Shown: piece after piece, positions 11,371 to 22,133 of the stretch
Position numbering within the stretch: the stretch's first letter is position 1
How the letters are laid out: the number at the start of each line of letters is the position of its first letter
Source: Zizania palustris
Taxonomy: Eukaryota; Streptophyta; Magnoliopsida; Poales; Poaceae
Length of the DNA stretch: 64,000 bases
Direction: 5' to 3'
NCBI GenBank assembly: GCA_019279435.1
Contig: JAAALK010000082.1
Location: 75,302,989 to 75,366,988 of the forward strand
Program-made: the position numbers and the translations under genes
Notes under the pieces: model-generated
Database searches by the model: none
Seen by the model: the letters and a program-made list of their open reading frames with translations, nothing else
Told to the model about the DNA's origin: nothing

Positions 11371-12664
11371 TGTTGACAAGGAAACGTGCCCCGCACTTGG
11401 GTAAGTTCGACGATCCAAAAGTGCACGGATACTCAGGGACAAGCCTAAGCGTGACGTGGCACCGACGTCGCGTTCCGACTACCCTTAATAGTGATAAGGG
11501 GGGTGGAGTCGCTAGGCAACCAGATTACACAAAATAATCCAATTAGCCGAAAGAGATAGATTAAACAGAATAAAATCAACAAACCAGTCGGAGCCCATCT
11601 GGTTCGAAGTCTGGTGTGAAGGGGTCACCGAAGGGTACCTTCAGCGTCTGGTGCGAAGTACTCCGCCGAAGGGTGCTTTGGCATTCGGACTGATCCAATC
11701 GAAGATGGACTCCGAATGGATCTGGACGCGATGATCACCTCTGAACAGCGGGGTTCGGCGTGCGATCTCTGATACAGCAAACTATAGAACGGTGACGCGA
11801 GGGCCACGCGCGAGTGCAACTTCGTCCGGTGCGGAGTATGGTCGTGGCGAAGCCTGAGGCGACGAAGTATGCTGGCGAAGCCTGTTGTCGGAGCCTATGG
11901 TCCCACCGAAGGGTGTCCTGGGGACCTCCGAAACTGATCTCTCATCTCCGGAAAACTCCGACAAAGTGGCTCTGATCGTGTGAACCTGCAACAGAGATGA
12001 TACGAAGTACCAATTCGGCCTGAGGACCGAATTTTGCTAAGTGTTGCACTAGTAGCGAAGGTAGCAATCTATTACACAGATTAGCGGATACTTCATAGGC
12101 GAAGTAACAAGGAGATAACAATCTATTACGTAGATTAACGGATACTTCATAGGTGAAGTAACAAGGATTACCACTGTTCCGTAGTGGCCGGCGGAGGGCT
12201 TCCAGGCAAACCCACGAAGAGGTACAGGAAAATAAAGGTAAAGTAAATACGATCAAAGCATGGGCTTTGGTTTGGTTTGAGTTGGGGGGGCTTCTCCAGG
12301 CCGGCCATGCCTCTCTATTTATAGGGTGTTAACTCCTAATCTAATCTGCTATTAATCCGGCCAGATAGAGATAGAGATTGAGCCGGTGACGCAAACAACT
12401 CTATCTTTGCCGAGGTGGGCTTCGGATATGCCCGTCGAGGCCTGCTCCTCGGGCCGAAGCTTTGGCAGCGTGGGCCTCTGAAGGCTTCCTAGCTGAAGAC
12501 CATGGGCTTGCTAGAGGCTTTCGGAGCACATAACTCAATGGACTTCGGCCCTATAGGGCTTCGGACAGACCCTAGACATGTGTACTTCTGGCCCAAATCA
12601 CCAAAAATTGATTTGACGGCTTCGGCTCAAAACCTAGCCATTAATGCCATTTTTTCTATCAACA
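11371..12664 (-). repeat. 5' LTR of H (1294 bp)
   Basis: Plus-strand ends are TGTTGACAAGG and TATCAACA. Minus-strand TATA (plus TATTTATAG) at 12316-12324. Contains the 54-bp tandem pair at about 12065-12172 and many GCGAAG words. Near its right edge 12612-12634 differs from the other LTR by a patch identical to 12676-12698. Confidence 0.85.
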
Positions 12665-12816
12665 GACTCAAGGGCTTTGACGGCTTCGGCTCAAAACCGG
12701 CAATGTATCGAGGACTAACTTCGGTGGAGTGAAGGCCTTCAGGTTCAAAGCAATCCATCGAAGCCTCTACACACTTCGTGTGCGAAGGGGGCTCTAGAAG
12801 ATTCCACTTTGCAAAA
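12665..12816 (+). repeat. LTR I, piece 1 (Copia B family)
   Basis: Matches the B LTR from about 44217 (AAGGGCTTTGACGGCTTCGG, then the GCGAAGGGAGG-like region). The left part of the LTR is absent, as H occupies the site and the far side of H was deleted. Ends with CAAAA (12812-12816), the target duplication of Copia A. Confidence 0.75.
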
Positions 12817-14811
12817 TGAGGAGCCATGCTGAATAGCGTGGGCCTCATGGCTCTAGAAGTGATGATTCATTGTCAATGATAGTCAACAAGGACTGAAGAA
12901 GAGAAGAGATCTGCTGTTTCATGGGCCGCGTGTGACTCAGGTACACGGGCAGCAAGCGACTGTCGGGCAGAGGAGGCTGCGAAGTCGGGCTGGCCCAATC
13001 CGGGTGCATGGGCCAGAAGCAGTAGAAGACCCACTAGGCTGTTGACCAGGACTGACTCAGGTACACGGGCGGTGAGCGATTGCCGGGCTGAGAGAGCTGC
13101 GGAGTCGGGCCAGCCCAATCCGGGTACCTGGTGCAAAGCTGGTGGAGGCTTTGTCAGTTTCGGCGTAAAACTGACAACCGTTGATTCTGTATCCGACTGT
13201 CCAGAAGAGTAGCTTCCGGATATGTCATCTGTTACTCTAGGCCCACAGTCAGTCAGTTGTGTCTGTAAAAATACCTAAGGGCAGTAGAGTCTTTTTCTGT
13301 ATTTTTGAGTCTGTAAAAACCCTAAGGGGCTGGTAGAATATTCCTAGTGTTGGGCTGCCTATAAATATCACCCCAATCCCTAGGGTTTGGACTACCCTTT
13401 GTGCTGAAATCAAATCCACCTTTTTGGGTCACTTTGTCTCCTCTCTCCTGTGTGCGCCGCCAGGGACTTCCTCTCCCTGTTCTTGCATTCTTTTGGCTCA
13501 AATCTTTTGGATGCATTTGATCTTTGAACTCTGGTGAATTTATTGCTTGCATTTTGTTCGGTTTGGGGAGTTATTGCCTTACCTACGGGCTGTTGGATTT
13601 ATTCTTGAAGAGAAGCTTCTTCGGCTGGGTGTGTTCTTCACGGTGGTAGTACTAGTTCTTGCTGTTGCAAGTAGTACTGCTTTACTGTAGCTACAGTACT
13701 TGCTGTCAGCTTTTCACCTTCTATTGCCCAGCTTTTTGATCGAAGCTGACACTCTCTTTTACCTTTTTCTGAGTGTGTCTGGCGAAGATCAGTTCTGTGC
13801 GAAGCCCCTTAACTCCGTGAGGCAGGCTCCGATCGAACATCTTTAAAGGCTTCGCTCAGACTTCGAACCTAAATCTTTGTGTCCTGTGTTGCTAGCTTCA
13901 AAGTATTTTCTAAACGGACAGCATCGCATACTTCGATCGACAGTGCGAAGGTACTCCGGCCCTAGCTGTTCGAAGTTCACACTTCGTTAAGTCTCGGAGT
14001 TGTCATCGAAGTTTGCCCTTCCACTTAACTTCGCATTGATTTCTTGGTAGCCTGTCACCCTTCGCTTCTTTGTTCGGAGCTTGTTCTATTCGAAGGTAAA
14101 GCTGTAGGCTTCGGACTTGTTTTTCTGTCACGTGACAGACTTCGCTTCTTTGTTCGAAGGTTGTCTGTTTGTGTGTTGTGTTCGAAGTTTTTGTGTTCGA
14201 AGGTTCAGCTTCGGAGCTTTCGGTTCTAAGTGTGTTCGAAGTTTTGTCTTCGAAGTGCATACTTCGAAGCAGGCTTCGGCACTGGTTTACTTCGCTCCGA
14301 AGCTCGTAACTTGAAGTTGTGTTCGAAGTCTTGCCTTCGAAGTGCTTACTTCGAACCAAGCTCCGGCACTGTTTCTACTTCGCTCCGAAGTACACTTCGC
14401 TTCTTACCACTTCGAACTAGGATAGACAGTGACACCTTCGGCACTTCGGACAGACTCCGTCATCAACCTCCGAAGCAGACCTCGACGTGCGAAGGGGGCT
14501 TCGCCAAGTTTCGAACAGGAGACAACTTTGGACAGTAACTTCTCTTTTCACTTTATACATACTTAGATCATTTCTTTGAGAAGTATAGGCCTGTTACAAC
14601 TTGTTTATCTGCCTAGTTGCACCACTTTAGTTTTACACTGTCTATCATTAGATGCTTCTAGGTTAGAAACCTTTAGACTTAGGCCTTCTGTTTATTTTCT
14701 GCTGCGTAGTATTTTTGAGGTGCGTTGGGTATTGGGAACATGCCATTGATTCGAAAGAATTTTTAAGGCGCCCATTCACCCCCCCCTCTGGTCGCTACTT
14801 TCGGTCCTACA
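12817..14811 (+). repeat. 5' LTR of A (1995 bp)
   Basis: Begins TGAGGAGCCATGC and ends CGGTCCTACA. TATA box CTATAAATA at 13359-13367. The part from about 13790 to 14530 is dense in TTCGAAG/CTTCG words. A perfect 16-bp palindrome lies at 13683-13698. The last 60 bp carry the C-rich stretch and CTCTGGTCGC found in all the Sirevirus LTRs here. Confidence 0.93.
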
Positions 14812-14813
14812 AG

Positions 14814-14825
14814 TGGTATCAGAGC
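14814..14825 (+). other. Primer binding site of A
   Basis: TGGTATCAGAGC, complementary to the 3' end of initiator methionine tRNA, two bases after the LTR. This is the usual primer site of Sireviruses. Confidence 0.9.
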
Positions 14826-14870
14826 GAGGTTAGGGTTTTTCCATACCTTAACCGGTTCTAAACCCCAGTA

Positions 14871-17627
14871 GTGACTATGACGTCTCCTGGCAAGGTCCCG
14901 TCCTTGGAAGCCTATGGCTATAATTATTGGAAGACTCGCATGCGAGCCTATCTCATGAGCCAGGGTTCGGACATATGGGACATTTGCGTTCACACCACAT
15001 TTGTCATTCTGGCAGTTACTGAGCAAGGTACTGCTGGTATCATTGCTCAGCATCTGAGCAACAGTAAGGCTGTGAACATTTTATTTTCTGGTTTAGGTCC
15101 CACTGAATTTGAGCGAGTGAGTCATCTCTCCTCTGCGAGAGAGATCTGGGCTACCCTCAAGGCACACCATGATGGAACAGCACAGGTCAAGGCTCGACTC
15201 TATCAGACCTACCGGCGTGAATATGAGAATTTCACACAGAAGCCGGGTGAATCTGTTGAGGCTTTGTTTGGTCGCTTTCAGTCGATCATTAACAAGCTTC
15301 GGGACAACAAGGCTGAGGGTGGTCAGTTAGTCTCAGATCATGAGCAGGCGCTCAAGGTTCTTCATACCTTGGACCCAAAGATCTGGGAGATCAAGGTATC
15401 ATCTATCGTTGAGAGTACTTCATACGATACCTTGACCATTTCTGAGTTATTTAGCAAGCTAAAGGCCACTGAGGTAGATATCCAGTTGAGATCAAATCTC
15501 ACTGGCTCTGGATCAAAATCCCTGGCCCTTGCTACACCTTCTGTTGATCCCTCTGCTGTGAGCTGTGCTGGGTTCTCTTTGATGTCTATCACTGAGGACC
15601 AGCTTGAGTTGTTGGGAGATGATGATTTGTGTCTCTTTAACAACCGGGTGCGTCGTGTCTATGATAAAAGAATGTTCAAAAGACACGGCACAAAATCCGG
15701 ATGCTTTGAATGTGGTGATCCAGGACACTTCATCGCCGACTGCCCCAAGCGCAGTGGTTACAAGAAGTGCACCGGCAACAGCTTCCACGACTCCGGCAAG
15801 CATGAGAGCCCTTCCTTCAACAAGGGCAAGCCGAAGACCCGGTTCTTCAAGAAGGCCCTGAAGGACTACCGGCGAGAGAACAAGAAGCGCGACAAGGCCT
15901 TCTTCGCCGAGATGGAGAAGAGCTACTCCAAGAGATCCACGTCTTCTTCCTCTTCATCGAGCTCAAGTGATGAGGAGATCACCATCAAGAAGGGGAAGGA
16001 CAAGGATGATCCGGCGGGCCTCTGCTTCATGGCCTTCGGAGACAAGCTGAAGAGCCGTTCACACCAGCGCCGAAGATCCCGCAAGAGTTTCTGCTCCATG
16101 GCTCTTGGGGATAGAGAAGAAAAGAGCTCCTCCGACGACTCCGACGACGACGATAGCAAGGTATCATCTTATGAGCGCGAAATTGTAGATTTACTTGAGA
16201 GCAATCGTCAGGAGTTGAAGTATCGGGAGAAACTGCTTAGGGGGGCTAAGAAAAGGATAGACGAGTTAGAGAGTGAGCTTGCCGTGGCCAACGGTAGAAT
16301 TGAAAGTCTATCTTCTTCCCCTTGCTTGGGTGATAGCAGTGAGTGCCCGAAGTGTGAGGTGCTTCTGTGTGACCTGTCGACTTTGAAGTCCAGGTACACA
16401 GAAAGGGTTGATGAGAGGGACGCTTTGGCCACTGAGCTTGAAAGCGCTCAGCAGGAGCTAAAAGATGCTCAAGCCACTGTCGTCGCACCCTGTGTTGATT
16501 GCCCATCTCATCTAGCTGCCTTAGCTGAGCTGAAATCCAAGGGCAATGAGCATTTGGGTGATTTGGAGAGGTTGAGAGCTGAGCTTGCGCAGACTAGGCT
16601 AGAGCTTGAGACATTGTCAGTTCCACCCACTGTCTGTGAGAACTGCCTGTCTCTTAGAATGGAGTTAATTAAGCTAAAAGCCGGGAAGCCTGTCCAAAAG
16701 GAAGTTGAGTGTGAGACCTGCTTGTCTCAGGTGGAGGTTCTAGCTTCCTTGAGAGAGGAGCTAGCAGATTCTCAGAATGAGAATTTTTACCTCCGTTCTA
16801 TCCTGAGTTGGATCAGTGCCAGAGAGCCACAGCTTGGCATGATGATCCAGCAGTTCAAGAGGAAGGATGGGTTTGGAGTAGGTTACACCTACACCAAGGC
16901 TGACTTTGAGAGTGCCCTCAGCCGGGCAGTGGAGTGGAGTAAAATGACTCCAGAACAGAGGTATCCCAAGACTCACTCCACTGAGATCTCTCAGGCTTGT
17001 CAGCCCAAGGATGGAGTGATCCATGAACCACCCAAAGCTCCACCCAAGAAGCCTATCTGGGTTCCTAAGCCCAAACACCTCCACTCTTCTCTAGACTCTC
17101 TTCCTGGACCCTCTCAGCCCAAGAAGACCACACCAAACGCTACCAAGCCTAAGATTCCCAAGCCTCAACCACATCCCAAGAAGCCTACCTATCATTGTGA
17201 GTTTTGTCAGAGAGACGGGCATCTTGCGGAGTTTTGCTTCAGGAGGAAGCGGGTTGAGAGAGCAGAGAGGGCTCGTAGTGATCAGGTGCAGTTCTACCAG
17301 CAGGGTGGTAGACTGCGTGTTCCTCGGCGCGGGGAGAGGCTGGAGGCCAGGCCGCGTCGTGTAGGTGGTGGTCGAGGAGACGGTTTTCGTGCCCGTGCTC
17401 CAGGTGGTGGTGCTCGTTCCGGCAGAGTTCCAGACCGTGTTGGCTACGGTTCTGGACCTCGTGGCTGCAGGGTTAGGAAGAACCGTGGACCGCGTTTTGA
17501 GCCGCGTTTTGGTCCAAACTCTTTTGATGGTTTTCGCTTTCCATCTTTTGAGCAGATGGCTCGACACTGGTTTAGCTCTTTTGCTAAACCTGGTGCCGGA
17601 CCATTTGCTCCCACTTACAGACATTGA
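14871..17627 (+). CDS. gag: A gag polyprotein (918 aa)
   Basis: Intact frame; ATG at 14871-ish context 'gtgactatgacg' is the first Met after the primer site (ORF counted from 14871). Residues about 10-260 form the Copia gag core (YNYWKTRMRAYLMSQ near the start). A CCHC zinc knuckle CFECGDPGHFIADC lies at about residue 280, then a basic and Ser-rich stretch with acidic clusters. Residues about 440-660 are predicted coiled coil by heptad-like Leu/Glu pattern and contain four CxxC pairs at about 492, 541, 589 and 614. A second CCHC knuckle CEFCQRDGHLAEFC is near 776, followed by an Arg/Gly-rich tail. Gag would package element RNA in cytoplasmic particles. Ends in TGA 17625-17627, overlapping pol in the -1 frame. 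Confidence 0.9.
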   Translation: MTMTSPGKVPSLEAYGYNYWKTRMRAYLMSQGSDIWDICVHTTFVILAVTEQGTAGIIAQHLSNSKAVNILFSGLGPTEFERVSHLSSAREIWATLKAHHDGTAQVKARLYQTYRREYENFTQKPGESVEALFGRFQSIINKLRDNKAEGGQLVSDHEQALKVLHTLDPKIWEIKVSSIVESTSYDTLTISELFSKLKATEVDIQLRSNLTGSGSKSLALATPSVDPSAVSCAGFSLMSITEDQLELLGDDDLCLFNNRVRRVYDKRMFKRHGTKSGCFECGDPGHFIADCPKRSGYKKCTGNSFHDSGKHESPSFNKGKPKTRFFKKALKDYRRENKKRDKAFFAEMEKSYSKRSTSSSSSSSSSDEEITIKKGKDKDDPAGLCFMAFGDKLKSRSHQRRRSRKSFCSMALGDREEKSSSDDSDDDDSKVSSYEREIVDLLESNRQELKYREKLLRGAKKRIDELESELAVANGRIESLSSSPCLGDSSECPKCEVLLCDLSTLKSRYTERVDERDALATELESAQQELKDAQATVVAPCVDCPSHLAALAELKSKGNEHLGDLERLRAELAQTRLELETLSVPPTVCENCLSLRMELIKLKAGKPVQKEVECETCLSQVEVLASLREELADSQNENFYLRSILSWISAREPQLGMMIQQFKRKDGFGVGYTYTKADFESALSRAVEWSKMTPEQRYPKTHSTEISQACQPKDGVIHEPPKAPPKKPIWVPKPKHLHSSLDSLPGPSQPKKTTPNATKPKIPKPQPHPKKPTYHCEFCQRDGHLAEFCFRRKRVERAERARSDQVQFYQQGGRLRVPRRGERLEARPRRVGGGRGDGFRARAPGGGARSGRVPDRVGYGSGPRGCRVRKNRGPRFEPRFGPNSFDGFRFPSFEQMARHWFSSFAKPGAGPFAPTYRH

Positions 17628-20600
17628 TTGTGCAGGACCGGGGACTGGAGGATGTTTGGATCATGGACTCAGGATGCTCTCGCCACATGACGGGACATCG
17701 CAGATGGTTCTCCAGTCTCATTCCCCCGAGTTCCAAAGAGTACATTACTTTCGGGAACAGCGGTCAAGGGAAAGTAAGTGGCATAGGCTCAATCAGCATT
17801 TCAGACCATTTCTCTTTAAAGAATGTTGCTTTGGTTAAAAATCTGAACTTTAATTTAATCTCTGTTTCGCAACTTCTTGAGGATGGTTTGGAAGTGCGTT
17901 TTAAGAAGGGCAATTCTTCTGTGGTTGATTCTAGAGGGTCTTTGGTTTGTCAGATTTTACCCTTCGGTAAAGTTTTTCGAATTGACTTCTCTAGTTCTTT
18001 TGGCCCTTCTCGTTGTTTGATTGCTGGATCTTCTTCTGAGCTCTAGAAGTGGCATAGGAGGTTAGGTCATTTGAGTTTTGATCTGCTAGTCAGGTTAAGC
18101 TCTATGGACCTCATCCGAGGATTGCCCAAGCTTAAAATGGAGAAGGATCTAGTTTGTCATCCCTGTCGTCATGGGAAAATGGTTGCCGCTTCTCACTCAC
18201 CTGTGACTCAGGTGATGACTTCGTATCCAGGCGAGCTTTTACATTTGGACACTGTAGGTCCAGCTCGGGTACGCTCAGTCGGTGGGAAGTGGTATGCACT
18301 TGTGATTGTTGACGACTTTTCTCGTTTCTCGTGGTTTTCTTTTTGGAGTCTAAGGATGAAACTTTTCAATTTGTCCATGACCTGATTTTGAAGCTGAAGA
18401 ATGAGAACAATGGTCGGATGCGAGCAATTCGCTCCGACAACGGCTCTGAGTTCAAGAACTCTCAGTTCGTCAGCTTCTGTGGTGATCAGCGTCTGGACCA
18501 TCAGTTTTCTTCTCCTTACACTCCCCCACAGAACGGCGTTGTGGAACGAAAGAACCGCACGCTAGTTGAGATGGCCAGGACGATGCTCGATGAGCACAGG
18601 ACTCCTAGGCGTTTTTGGGCTGAAGCCATGAACACGGCTTGCTATCTGGCCAACCGCATTTTTCTTAGAGCTTACATTGGTAAGACATCATATGAGTTGC
18701 GGTTTGGGAGACAGCCCAAGGTGAGCCACTTGCGAGCGTTTGGCTGCAAGTGCTTTGTGCTCAAGAAAGGAGGGCATTTGGACAAGTTTGAGTCTCGCTG
18801 CTGGGATGGTGTCTTTCTTGGTTATGCATTGCATTCTCGAGGCTTCCGTGTTTGGAACCTCGAATCCCAGCTGCTTGTCGAGACCTGTGAGGTTTCATTT
18901 GATGAGTCCTTGCCTTCTTTGACTCCTTCTTTTGAGCTTTCTGGTGATGATGAGCTCGGAGAGTCCATCTTCGAGGAAGATGAGGATACTCCAGCTGCTG
19001 TTGAGGGAGGGCCTTCTGCATCCCCCGCAGAGCCCACACCTTCTGTGACTTCGACTGATGATGAGGGAGGACCTCTGATCACTTCTTCCACTTCGATCGA
19101 GCCCCCTCAGTCGAGTCCAGAGGTGCCAGCTGCTGACTCCGTTGAGGTGACTTCAGATCACCTGGGAACCCGAGCAGTTCAGCGTGACCACCCCTCAGAT
19201 CTCATCATTGGTGATTTGACTGAGAGGACTTTGCGTTCTTCTGCCTCTCTTGCTGTGTTTGCTGAATCTGCGTTTGTTGCATCTTTTGAGCCCAGAGATG
19301 TTTCTCATGCTCTCTCTGATTCTAATTGGATTAATGCCATGCAAGAAGAGCTTGAGAATTTTGTCCGCAATCGGGTTTGGACACTAGTTGAGCCGCCACC
19401 TGGATGCAACCCCATAGGCACCAAGTGGGTATTCAAGAACAAACAAGGTGAAGATGGGGTTGTGGTGCGCAACAAGGCTCGACTAGTTGCCCAGGGTTAT
19501 TGCCAGAAGGAAGGTATTGACTTTGAAGAAACCTTCGCTCCTGTGGCCCGTCTTGAGTCCATTCGTATTCTTCTAGCTTTTGCCGTTTCAAAGGGTTTTA
19601 AGCTTTTTCAAATGGACGTTAAGAGTGCTTTTCTGAACGGGTTCATAGAGGAGGAGGTTTATGTTAGGCAACCCCCCGGTTTTGAGAACCCTAAGTTTCC
19701 TCGACATGTTTTTAAGTTGCTTAAAGCTTTATACGGACTGAAGCAAGCCCCCAGGGCTTGGTATGATCGGTTGAAGCAATTTCTGTTGGGGAAGGGCTTT
19801 GTGATGGGTTCTGTGGACAAAACTCTTTTCTTGCTCAGAGATGCTTCAGATTTCTTAGTCGCTCAGATTTATGTGGACGATATTATCTTTGGCGGTACTA
19901 CTGATTCTCTTGTGTCCAAGTTTTCTGAGCAGATGCACAGTGAGTTTGAGATGAGCCTCATGGGTGAACTTAAGTACTTTTTAGGGCTCCAGATCAAGCA
20001 GACCAAGGACGGCACCTTCATCCACCAAGGTAAGTATACTCGTGACATGCTTAAGAAATTTGACTTTGGTGGTGAATTGAAGCCGCAGATGACCCCGATG
20101 GGTACTTCTGGGGGTCTGGACAAGGACGAGAGCGGTGTCAAGGTCAATGAGAGAGAGTTTCGAGGGATGATCGGTTCGCTGTTGTACTTAACGGCAACAA
20201 GACCGGACATACAGTTCGCCGTAGGTCTGTGCGCGCGTTTTCAGTCTTCACCACGCGCATCTCATCGGCAAGCTGTCAAGCGTATTTTTAGGTATCTTAC
20301 CTATGCGCCTGATCTTGGTCTTTATTATTCAGCATCATCATCTCTTGATTTATCTGGCTTTTCGGACGCTGACTTTGGTGGGTGCCGGTTGGATCGCAAG
20401 TCGACTTCCGGTACTTGCCAGTTTCTTGGTTCTTCCCTTGTATCTTGGTCTTCTCGAAAGCAATCTGGAGTTGCTCTTTCGACCACAGAGGCTGAGTATG
20501 TAGCTGCTGCTAGCTGCTGCTCACAGATGGTTTGGATGATCTCCACTCTTCGAGACTTTGGGTTGCTCTTTCCTACCAGGGTTCCATTGTTTTGCGACAG

Positions 20601-20820
20601 CACTAGTGCTATTAGTGTAGGGAAAAACCCGTGTCTCCATTCAAAAACCAAACACATTGATGTGCGCTTTCACTTCTTACGGGATCAATATGAGAAAGGT
20701 GTCATTGACCTTGTTCATGTTGATACCCATCATCAGTTGGCTGACATCTTCACCAAACCCCTAGATCAGTCTACCTTTGAGCGTTTAAGAGGGGATTTGG
20801 GTGTTGTGTATCCTTTCTAG
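17624..20820 (+). pseudogene. pol: A pol (protease, integrase, RT, RNase H) with two lesions
   Basis: Lies in the -1 frame relative to gag, overlapping its stop. Protease: WIMDSGCSRHMTG near the start. A stop codon at 18044-18046 sits where B has the Trp of LWKWHRRLGH. Integrase: HLDTVGPAR, SDNGSEFKN and GVVERKNRTL (D, D, E). A one-base loss at about 18333 (a run of G in the segment after RFSW) shifts the frame. From there 18331-20820 is open through RT (QIYVDDIIFGG, YVDD box at about 19870) and RNase H (SDADFGGCRLDRKSTSGTC, HQLADIFTKPLD). The two lesions would prevent a full pol, so A is probably no longer autonomous, although recently inserted. Confidence 0.9.
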
Positions 20821-22133
20821 GATATTTTGCGTCAGTTTTCTTTCTTATTTTTTTTGAGTCTTTTTGTGTGTGTTCATATCTTGCATATTCACATATCACA
20901 CTTTTGAGCTTGCTTCTGCTATATGATTGAATTGCTTTACTTATTCTAGCTGGTACATGCTTTTGATTACTTGTCGATGATCATGCTTTGCTTCAGTTAA
21001 AATGATATCTGTCATATGCATGGTTTTTACGCTTTCAACTTAAAAAATGATCACCATTGCTTCTGGTAACTAGCATGTGTAGGCTGAGTGTTTTTGCTAT
21101 CTGTTGCATGCCTTGTAGCCAGTTCATCACATAGATGCAGATATGCAACTTGAACATCTTTATGCTTTAACATGGAAAATGTGCCATAAAAAGGATAAAC
21201 ATCAAAAATGAATGAAAATTCCATGCCTTTTTATGTTTAAGTTGAAAAGATCCAAGTGGGTTTGCTTTGTCGCACTATATTGTTCTAGATTGCTTACCAT
21301 TGCACTTTGGTATGAACTAGGACACTGTAGTGTTTGCCAAGACCAATGTCTTAAGCTTCTGATGGTCCACTTCTGGCCTAGGCTTGACTTGGTCGGTTAG
21401 CATAAGGTTTGACATGCAAATAACCCTTGGCACAAATGACAAAGGAAAATGAGAAAGCCTGAACTTTAAAAAGATACCAAGTTTGCTGAAGCACTTTGTT
21501 TTGAATGACGCTTATCTTGGTAGATATCAGTTAGCTTCTGCATCTCATGCTTTACCTTACTGGGTTACTAGAAAATGTGGTGATGCTTTTTTGTTTGCAA
21601 AAACTGAAAAATGCGTGCTAAATGACTTTCTTTCGATATCATCTCTTGCACTGATCATGCCATGTGTCTTAGACAGTATCTCTTTTGCTATATCTGTTAG
21701 ATACTGTATTTGCAGTCAATCATATCTGAGAAGCATGCTCTCTACACTCCACCTGCACCCCAGTTGCATTCACTGCATATTTTGAGGGGGAGTTGAATTT
21801 CAGGGGGAGTCTGTGTCTCTTTTGAGTGCTTGATGAGTTCACTTGTCAACAAGGGGGAGAAAATTTGGGATCAGAGTTTAAGGGGGAGTTCTTACTCTGT
21901 TGATATCCTTGCTGTTCTGAAATCGCACTCATTTTGAGCTTTTGTGTTTTGGTTAACCATAATGACCGTTTCTTGCTTTTGTTTGGCTTTTGGTCATTAA
22001 GGTTAAACTTTTACCTTATTTTTCTTCTTCTTTGTTTCCTTGTGTTTTGTTTTCGTGTTTCCACATTTGTTTCACAGGTGCTAAAGAGCTGAGAATTGAG
22101 GAGTGTTGACAATGCACTCATCAAGGGGGAGAT
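20821..22133 (+). other. A 3' non-coding region with repeated polypurine tracts
   Basis: No gene. Five AGGGGGAG-type tracts: about 21784, 21801, 21850, 21890 and the last at 22123-22133 touching the LTR. A block at about 21246-21440 is conserved in B, D and J. The segment 22105-22123 pairs with 22177-22194 inside the LTR. Multiple tracts before the 3' LTR are an established Sirevirus mark. Confidence 0.85.

Larger units (their letters stand above)
2764..12664 (-). mobile_element. Gypsy (Tat lineage) LTR retrotransposon H, degenerate
   Basis: Minus-strand element with a full 5' LTR on the right (11371-12664), primer site, gag, protease, RT, two RNase H domains, integrase, polypurine tract and a truncated 3' LTR on the left (2764-3740). 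The domain order gag-PR-RT-RH-(second RH)-IN and the second, archaeal-type RNase H place it in the Tat group. Several in-frame stops and frameshifts show it is dead. On the right it abuts LTR I (the insertion target). On the left about 340 bp of the LTR are missing, removed with neighbouring DNA by a deletion. Confidence 0.9.

Noticed and set aside
14003..14359. 118-aa minus-strand frame in the A LTR, repeated at 23320-23676
   Set aside because: Produced by TTCGAAG-rich repeats in the LTR; low complexity, no domain.
14813..14826. tRNA-like match (TGGTATCAGAGC)
   Set aside because: Primer binding site of a retrotransposon, not a tRNA gene; no cloverleaf around it.
21212..21785. Plus-strand short frames after A pol, considered as an envelope-like gene
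   Set aside because: Only 62 and 100 aa, no signal peptide plus coiled-coil arrangement, and they fall in the conserved non-coding block; no envelope-like ORF is present in A, B or D.
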